Below, piece by piece: positions 5,872 through 10,276 of a DNA stretch of 10,276 nucleotides (positions are counted from its first letter, which is position 1; the number at the start of each line of letters is the position of its first letter). The stretch is taken from contig JAHDEU010000041.1 in assembly GCA_020628635.1 (NCBI GenBank), positions 1 through 10,276 on the forward strand. Direction: 5' to 3'. The stretch is from Hellea sp. GTDB lineage: Bacteria; Pseudomonadota; Alphaproteobacteria; Caulobacterales; Maricaulaceae. A program made the translations under genes and the position numbers. Below the pieces are notes generated by a model. It ran no database searches, was not told where the DNA came from, and worked only from the letters and a program-made list of their open reading frames with translations.

Positions 5872-7007
5872 GCACCGCGCAGCATCTTCGCAAGGTCCGC
5901 CAAGGCATTCTCCGCGCCCAGCTGCTTGTCCATGGCGGCGAGTGTTTTCGGTTCAGTCAGCCCAGCCGTCATCCGGGCCAGACCATCCGCATCATCGACC
6001 ACCTCGAGCAGCCCTGCCGCATCCGGCCTGCCGTCCAGCAGGCGGCCGAAGCGTTCCACCAGCTCCGTTGCGCCAAGCGCGCGTGCATGCGCGGCGACGG
6101 GCACGCCCAGCGCCATCGCCTCGGCCAGAACGAGCGGGTTGCTGTCCGCGCGGCTGGACAGCAGGAGCGCACGGCTGCGCGCCAGGGCCGCCGCGACGCG
6201 GGACGTCCGCCCCGTGGCGTAGAGGTTGGGCGGCCGCTCTGCCAGGGCGGCAGCGACGGCCGGGTGGTCGTCCAAGCCCTCCTGCAACGCGCCGATCCAC
6301 ACAAAGGGCTGGTCCGGGCGCTGCCGCGCGGCGGCGATGAACAGATCGACGCCCTTGTCGTGGGTCGGCGCGCCGCACATCGCAAAGGGCGCGCTGTTCC
6401 AGTCCAGCGCATCTCCAAGGCCGTTGCGGGCGGCGGGCGGAGCCAGCGCGGCGGCCTCCCTCAGGGCGTTCACATCGATCACGGAAGGCACGATGAGTTC
6501 CGGCGTGCTGGTGCTCTTCAGCCGCCGCCGCGCATCGCGCAGGTTCTGTTCGCTCGGCCCGACCAGCCCGGAGAGTTTCGGGCTGAACGCCTGCGGGATG
6601 CGGCCCGCGCGCGTTAGCTCCGCCATGAGCGGGGCGAGTTCGTGGACATGCAACACCACGGGAATGTCCAGCAGTTCGGCCGCCTCGCACCATTCCGCGC
6701 AGGCCAGCGAGTGGACATAGAGCGCGTCCGGCGGCGCGGCGGACAGCGCCGTCACGGCGCGGTGCAGGGCGTCGCGGTAGCCGATATGCGGCCGGTGCGG
6801 CCCGGACTGCGTGACGCGCACCGGGCCGATCGCGGCCGCCATGTCCCGCAATCGGCCGCCTTCTTTGGCAAAGACGGAAAAATCCAGCCCGTGGCGGCGC
6901 GCCAATATATCAGCCAGGCGCAAGGCGGCGATCGGCGCGCCCGTGCGTTCCAGGGCATGGACGACCAGCCCGATCTGCGGGGCGGTGCGGGCTATGGCAG
7001 CGTCCAC
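5859..7007 (-). CDS. GT4 family glycosyltransferase (GT-B fold)
   Basis: The 382-aa cytoplasmic enzyme is predicted to transfer a sugar from a nucleotide-sugar donor, probably with retention as in family GT4. The N lobe begins with IGLVVHALERTGAP (12-25), where GT4 proteins carry their glycine-rich acceptor-side loop. HVHE (120-123) and VGPSEQ (149-154) mark the end of that lobe. In the C lobe, GAPTHDKG (212-219) supplies the donor-phosphate lysine (K218). SSRADSNPLVLAEAMALG (284-301) is the EX7E region with D288 replacing the first glutamate and E296 as the second, a variant seen in other GT4 enzymes. The expected arginine of the GRL...K motif is not in its usual place (CGAPTHDKG instead). 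The start is GTG 7007, only 1 nt after the galE stop (7009-7011). There is no Shine-Dalgarno, so it is probably translated by coupling to galE. It is the last gene of the minus-strand run. Its sugar is unknown, but the neighbours suggest a Gal/GalNAc or uronic donor. Confidence 0.82.
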   Translation of the reverse strand: MDAAIARTAPQIGLVVHALERTGAPIAALRLADILARRHGLDFSVFAKEGGRLRDMAAAIGPVRVTQSGPHRPHIGYRDALHRAVTALSAAPPDALYVHSLACAEWCEAAELLDIPVVLHVHELAPLMAELTRAGRIPQAFSPKLSGLVGPSEQNLRDARRRLKSTSTPELIVPSVIDVNALREAAALAPPAARNGLGDALDWNSAPFAMCGAPTHDKGVDLFIAAARQRPDQPFVWIGALQEGLDDHPAVAAALAERPPNLYATGRTSRVAAALARSRALLLSSRADSNPLVLAEAMALGVPVAAHARALGATELVERFGRLLDGRPDAAGLLEVVDDADGLARMTAGLTEPKTLAAMDKQLGAENALADLAKMLRGAAAR

Positions 7008-7008
7008 G

Positions 7009-8043
7009 TCACGCGATCAGCGCGCCGCGGGCCAGCGTGTCCTGCCAGCGCCAATGGTCCGCGCACATGGCGTCCAGATCGCGTTCGGCCCGCCAGCCGA
7101 GCACAGCCGCCGCGTGCTCCGGATCGGCGTAGCAGCTGGCCACGTCGCCCGGGCGGCGGTCCACGATCGTGTAGGGCAGGTCCTTGCCCGCCGCCTTGCC
7201 AAAGGCCGTCAGCATGTCGAGCACGCTGTAGCCCTGCCCCGTGCCCAGATTGATGGCGGTGCAGCCCGTCTTCGCGTCGATCAGCTCGAGCGCGGCGAGA
7301 TGGCCCTCGGCCAGGTCCATGACGTGGATGTAGTCGCGCACGCCCGTGCCGTCCGGCGTGTCGTAGTCGCCTCCATACACGTTGAGCGCCTCGCGCTGGC
7401 CTGCCGCGACCTGCGCGATATAGGGCACGAGATTGTTGGGAATACCGCGCGGGTTTTCCCCGATCTGCCCGGACGGGTGCGCGCCGCATGGGTTGAAATA
7501 GCGCAGCAGCGCGATGCGCATGCCGGGCCGCGCCTTGGAAAGATCGCGCAGCATGTCCTCGATCATCAGCTTGGACCGGCCATAGGGGTTGGTCGCGCTC
7601 AGGGGGTGGTCCTCGGTCAGGGGCAGGCGCTGCGGCTCGCCGTAAACCGTCGCCGAGCTGCTGAAGACCAGCCTGTCGACGCCTTCGGCCTCCATCGCTT
7701 CGAGCAGGGTGATCGCGCCCGCCACATTGTCCCGGTAGTAGCGCAGCGGCTCGGCGACAGACTCGCCCACGGCCTTGAGCCCGGCGAAGTGGATGACCGC
7801 GCCGCATCCATGGCTGGACAGCGCGCCCTGGACGGCGTCGCGGTCGTTGATGTCGGCTTGGACGAAGTCGAGCACGGCGCGTCCGGCCAGCTGCTCCACC
7901 CGGTTCAGCACCGACGCATCCGAGTTGGACAGATTGTCCAGCACGACCACGTCGCGGCCCGCGCTCAGCAGGCGCTCCACCGTATGCGACCCGATATAGC
8001 CCGCCCCGCCCGTGACCAGAATGGGTCTGTCTTGCTCTGCCAT
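7009..8043 (-). CDS. galE: UDP-glucose 4-epimerase (GalE), predicted also to use UDP-GlcNAc
   Basis: The 344-aa soluble NAD-dependent short-chain dehydrogenase-type epimerase interconverts UDP-Glc and UDP-Gal. The Rossmann motif GGAGYIG is at 12-18 and VLDNLSN at 34-40. FSSSATVYG (127-135) supplies the catalytic serine (S130) and YGRSK (154-158) the tyrosine and lysine. RYFNPCGAHPSGQIGE (181-196) and GDYDTPDGTGVRDYIH (225-240) are near-diagnostic for GalE. Length is typical. At the position of E. coli Tyr299 this protein has C304 in the segment GDVASCYAD. Human GALE also has Cys there, and in E. coli Y299C confers activity on N-acetylated sugars, so UDP-GlcNAc/UDP-GalNAc epimerisation is a reasonable inference. 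ATG 8043 is preceded by AGGA at 10 nt spacing. It lies 36 nt after the aminotransferase stop and directly before the GT4 gene. It supplies Gal or GalNAc donors for glycan assembly. Confidence 0.95.
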   Translation of the reverse strand: MAEQDRPILVTGGAGYIGSHTVERLLSAGRDVVVLDNLSNSDASVLNRVEQLAGRAVLDFVQADINDRDAVQGALSSHGCGAVIHFAGLKAVGESVAEPLRYYRDNVAGAITLLEAMEAEGVDRLVFSSSATVYGEPQRLPLTEDHPLSATNPYGRSKLMIEDMLRDLSKARPGMRIALLRYFNPCGAHPSGQIGENPRGIPNNLVPYIAQVAAGQREALNVYGGDYDTPDGTGVRDYIHVMDLAEGHLAALELIDAKTGCTAINLGTGQGYSVLDMLTAFGKAAGKDLPYTIVDRRPGDVASCYADPEHAAAVLGWRAERDLDAMCADHWRWQDTLARGALIA

Positions 8044-8053
8044 CTGTGTATTG

Positions 8054-8057
8054 TCCT
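8054..8057 (-). promoter_or_regulatory. Ribosome binding site of galE
   Basis: AGGA on the minus strand lies 10 nt upstream of the galE ATG, in the 36-nt gap after the aminotransferase gene. It is slightly far but usable. It suggests that galE is translated independently even if co-transcribed. Confidence 0.45.
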
Positions 8058-8079
8058 GTTCTGCTCGGTCGGCTTGCCG

Positions 8080-9198
8080 CTAGCGCAGGGCGTTTTGCGC
8101 GGCGTCCATGATGCGGTCCTGGTCGGACGGCGAAAGATAGGCGTGCATGGGCAGGCTGACCACGCGTTCCGATGCGGTCTGCGTGGCGGGCAGACCCGTC
8201 GGGGCCACCGGGAAGTCGCGATAGGCCGAATGTCTGTGCGTCGGCAGCGGGTAGTAGCGCGCCGTCGGGATGCCGGCCTCGGTCATGGCGGCACAGAACG
8301 CCGCCGGGTCCGGCACTTCGATCGTGTATTGCGCCCAGGTCGAGGTCCCGCCTTCGATGACGTCCGGCACCCGGCTCACGACATTGCGAAGCCCGTCTCG
8401 GTACCGCGCCGCCACCCGGTTGCGGGCCTCGATCTCGTCGGCGAACACGGCGAGCTTGGGCAGCAGGATCGCCGCCTGCATGGTGTCGAGCCTGGAATTG
8501 ATGCCGATATGGTCGCTGTCATAGGGTGCTTCGCCGCGGCCGTGGAAACGCAGCGAGCGCAGCTTGGCGTCCAGCGCCGCATCGTTGGTCAGCGTCGCCC
8601 CGCCGTCGCCATATGCGCCCAGCGGCTTGGCCGGAAAGAAGCTGGTCGTCTGCACATCGGTCCAGTGCAGCGGGTGATGGCCGTGCAGGGTCGCGCCGAA
8701 GCCCTGCGCGCTGTCGGCGATGAAGTGGAGCCCGGCCTCGCGCACGATTGGCGCGATGGCGGGATAGTCCGCGCACTGGCCGAACAGATCCACCGCGATC
8801 ACGGCGCGGGGCGTCAGCTTGCCCTCGGTCCGCACGGCATGGATCGCGGCGGCGAGGCTGTCCGCGCTCATATTGTAGGTGTCGCGCTCGATGTCGACGA
8901 AGACCGGCGTTGCGCCCAGCAGGGCGACGACCTCGGCCGTGGCGCAATAGGTGAAGGACGGGCAGAACACCGCATCGCCCGGCCCCACGCCCCACGCCAT
9001 GAGCGGCAGGGAGATCGCGTCCGTGCCATTGGCGCAGGACACGGCGTGGCGGGCATCCGCAAACCGGGCCAGCTCGGTTTCGAACTGCGCGACTTCCGGC
9101 CCCAGAATGTAGCGGCCATGGGCCAGCACGGCGGCGATGCCCGCGTCGATCTCGGCGCGCAGGCGCGTCTGCTGGGCATGGAGGTCGATGAACTGCAT
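8080..9198 (-). CDS. DegT/DnrJ/EryC1 sugar aminotransferase, WbpE-like
   Basis: The 372-aa PLP-dependent cytoplasmic enzyme adds an amino group, normally from glutamate, to a keto nucleotide sugar. The whole protein reads like WbpE of Pseudomonas, which aminates C3 of UDP-2-acetamido-2-deoxy-3-oxo-glucuronate. Matching stretches are FIDLHAQQ (3-10), ILGPEV (31-36), SCANGTDA (54-61), FTYCATAEVVALLGATPVFVDI (82-103), LFGQCADY (138-145), DSAQGFGA (162-169, D162 for the PLP ring nitrogen), SFFPAKPLGAYGDGG (186-200, Schiff-base K191), and NSRLDTMQAAILLPKL (about 223-238). Start ATG 9198 is preferred because AGG lies 5 nt upstream. TTG 9213 would add only MPQVA. The partner steps known for the WbpE pathway (WbpA dehydrogenase, WbpB oxidase, WbpD acetyltransferase) are not in this window. 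They may lie beyond the right edge, next to the UDP-glucuronate epimerase. Other 3-keto sugar substrates remain possible. Confidence 0.87.
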   Translation of the reverse strand: MQFIDLHAQQTRLRAEIDAGIAAVLAHGRYILGPEVAQFETELARFADARHAVSCANGTDAISLPLMAWGVGPGDAVFCPSFTYCATAEVVALLGATPVFVDIERDTYNMSADSLAAAIHAVRTEGKLTPRAVIAVDLFGQCADYPAIAPIVREAGLHFIADSAQGFGATLHGHHPLHWTDVQTTSFFPAKPLGAYGDGGATLTNDAALDAKLRSLRFHGRGEAPYDSDHIGINSRLDTMQAAILLPKLAVFADEIEARNRVAARYRDGLRNVVSRVPDVIEGGTSTWAQYTIEVPDPAAFCAAMTEAGIPTARYYPLPTHRHSAYRDFPVAPTGLPATQTASERVVSLPMHAYLSPSDQDRIMDAAQNALR

Positions 9199-9203
9199 GG
9201 CTA

Positions 9204-9207
9204 CCTG
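9204..9207 (-). promoter_or_regulatory. Ribosome binding site deciding the aminotransferase start
   Basis: CAGG on the minus strand sits 5 nt before ATG 9198. This favours the ATG over the upstream in-frame TTG at 9213, which has no comparable sequence in front of it. Confidence 0.45.
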
Positions 9208-9249
9208 GGGCAATAGTCGCGGGCCGCGCCGGGTGGCGACCTGTGGGGC

Positions 9250-9278
9250 GTCCTACAGAACGCCGTTGCGGGATTCAA
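9250..9278 (-). promoter_or_regulatory. Weak candidate sigma-70 promoter upstream of the aminotransferase
   Basis: On the minus strand TTGAAT (9273-9278) and TAGGAC (9250-9255) are 17 nt apart, the ideal spacing. The -35 matches consensus at four of six positions and the -10 at only three. It lies in the 109-nt gap between the UDP-glucuronate epimerase stop and the aminotransferase start, the largest gap of the minus-strand run. It would give the aminotransferase-galE-GT4 genes their own transcript. Confidence 0.2.
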
Positions 9279-9307
9279 CGACCGCTCTGCGTTGTGGTCC
9301 CGGCCGC

Positions 9308-10276
9308 TCAGCGCCCATGATATTGTCTGAACCATTGCACGAAATCGTCCATGCCCTCCTGGATGGCGGTTTCCGGACGGTAGCCCGTCAGCCGCTGGAG
9401 CAGCTGGGCGTCCGCCCATGTCGCGGGCACGTCGCCCGGCTGCATGTCCATGTAGTTGCGCTTCGCCTTCACTCCGAGGCTCGTCTCTATCGCGTCGATC
9501 ATGTCGAGCAGCCGCACCTTGGTGGAGTTGCCGATGTTGACCACGCGGTATGGCGCGACGGGCGACAGGCTGTCGCCCGGCACGGGGTCGGTGCGTTTGC
9601 CGGGGTGCGCGGGTACGGCGCCCAGCAGCAGGCGGATGCCCTTCACCAGGTCGCTGACATGGGTGAAATCGCGGTACATGTCGCCGTGATTGTAGATGTC
9701 GATCGCGCGGCCATCCAGGATCGCGTCCACGAATTTGTAAAAAGCGAGGTCCGGCCGGCCCCAGCGGCCATACACCGTGAAAAAGCGGAACATGGTCGTG
9801 GGCAGGTCGTAGAGATGGGCATAGGCATGGGCCATGCTCTCATTGGCCTTCTTGGTCGCCGCATAGATGGTCAGCGGGTGGTCGGCAGTGTCGGTTTCCG
9901 CAAAGGGCATGCTCTCATTGGCGCCGTAAACCGACGAGGTGGACGCCATCAGCAGGTGATCGACCGCGTGGCGCCGCGCCGCCTCCATGACGTTGAACGT
10001 GCCGACCACATTGGCATCCACATAGGCGCGCGGGTTTTCCAGGCTGTAGCGCACGCCGGCCTGGGCCGCGAGGTGGACGATGATGTCGGGACGGAAGCCG
10101 TCGATCGCGCCGTCCAGCGCGTCCCGGTCCTCCAGCATGGCTTCGGTCGCCGCAAAGGAGCCGCTCCGCTCGCGCAGCATGTCGTGCCGTTTGCGCTTCA
10201 GCGACACGTCGTAGTAATCCGTCATGCCGTCATAGCCCGCGACGTCGAAGCCATGGTCGAGAAGGTCGCGGGCAAG
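9308..10276 (-). CDS. UDP-glucuronate 4-epimerase (LpsL/CapI/WbnF type), 5' end cut by window edge
   Basis: This NAD-dependent epimerase is predicted to convert UDP-glucuronate to UDP-galacturonate in the cytoplasm. The reading frame runs unbroken to the right edge. An internal ATG at 10225 is not the real start, because the 17 codons before it (LARDLLDHGFDVAGYDG) match the family's N-terminus. About 15-20 residues, including the GxxGxxG dinucleotide loop, lie outside. The 322 visible residues include DYYDVSLKRKR (20-30), HLAAQAGVRYS (68-78), STSSVYG (112-118), YAATK with catalytic Y138 and K142, RFFTVYGRWGRPD (164-176), and YNHGDMYRDFTHVSDLVKGI (195-214). The last two are characteristic of UDP-glucuronate epimerases, as opposed to GalE. 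R171 replaces the usual proline of GPWGRP. The C-terminal APYRVVNIGNS also fits. It ends 109 nt before the aminotransferase start and is the first visible gene of the minus-strand run. Confidence 0.9.
   Translation of the reverse strand, partial: LARDLLDHGFDVAGYDGMTDYYDVSLKRKRHDMLRERSGSFAATEAMLEDRDALDGAIDGFRPDIIVHLAAQAGVRYSLENPRAYVDANVVGTFNVMEAARRHAVDHLLMASTSSVYGANESMPFAETDTADHPLTIYAATKKANESMAHAYAHLYDLPTTMFRFFTVYGRWGRPDLAFYKFVDAILDGRAIDIYNHGDMYRDFTHVSDLVKGIRLLLGAVPAHPGKRTDPVPGDSLSPVAPYRVVNIGNSTKVRLLDMIDAIETSLGVKAKRNYMDMQPGDVPATWADAQLLQRLTGYRPETAIQEGMDDFVQWFRQYHGR

Noticed and set aside
6811..9216. An 801-codon open frame on the plus strand crossing the GT4, galE and aminotransferase genes
   Set aside because: It spans three well-supported genes on the other strand and the gaps between them, with no motif of its own. 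It is a composition effect.
9264..9280. A 5-bp hairpin (CGTTG/CAACG, 7-nt loop) between the epimerase and aminotransferase genes
   Set aside because: The stem is too short and has no T-run. It is likely chance.

Overview
This GC-rich window looks like a chromosomal segment of a Gram-negative bacterium, probably an alphaproteobacterium. That placement rests on base composition, codon use and the feel of the proteins, and no single marker gene proves it. It is a surface-polysaccharide locus (O-antigen, capsule or exopolysaccharide) built around an ABC-2 (Wzm/Wzt-type) export system. I see no tRNA, rRNA, CRISPR array, insertion sequence or phage gene.

The left half (about 130-5830) is a plus-strand run of five genes: a MycE/TylE-like sugar O-methyltransferase, a large two-domain GT4-GT2 glycosyltransferase, a stand-alone GT2 glycosyltransferase, the ABC-2 permease (Wzm-like) and its ATPase (Wzt-like). 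Spacing is tight: 2 nt between genes 1 and 2, an ATGA overlap between genes 2 and 3, and 2 nt between permease and ATPase. The only real break is 100 nt (to the preferred GTG start) ahead of the permease. This looks like one operon, or two consecutive transcripts, for building and exporting a glycan.

The right half (5859-10276) is a minus-strand run, read right to left: a UDP-glucuronate 4-epimerase cut by the window edge, a WbpE-like DegT-family aminotransferase, a GalE-type UDP-hexose 4-epimerase, and a GT4 glycosyltransferase. The first three make nucleotide sugars (UDP-GalA, a 3-amino uronic-type sugar, UDP-Gal and/or UDP-GalNAc). The GT4 presumably uses one of them. The two runs converge on a GC-rich inverted repeat at 5838-5871, which could act as a shared terminator.

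Taken together, precursors come from the right-hand genes, four glycosyltransferase domains assemble the glycan, a methyltransferase decorates it, and Wzm/Wzt flips it across the inner membrane. The ATPase lacks the C-terminal carbohydrate-binding domain that reads capped chain ends in O9a-type systems. Polymer length control or capping must therefore work differently, or the cargo may be short. No intergenic gap exceeds about 130 nt. The window starts with about 117 nt of leader in which I see no convincing promoter.

I did not find a wholly new system. The most informative details are the GT4-GT2 fusion with an odd repeat-bearing linker, a cysteine in the GalE gate position that predicts activity on N-acetylhexosamines, and the short Wzt paired with a methyltransferase.
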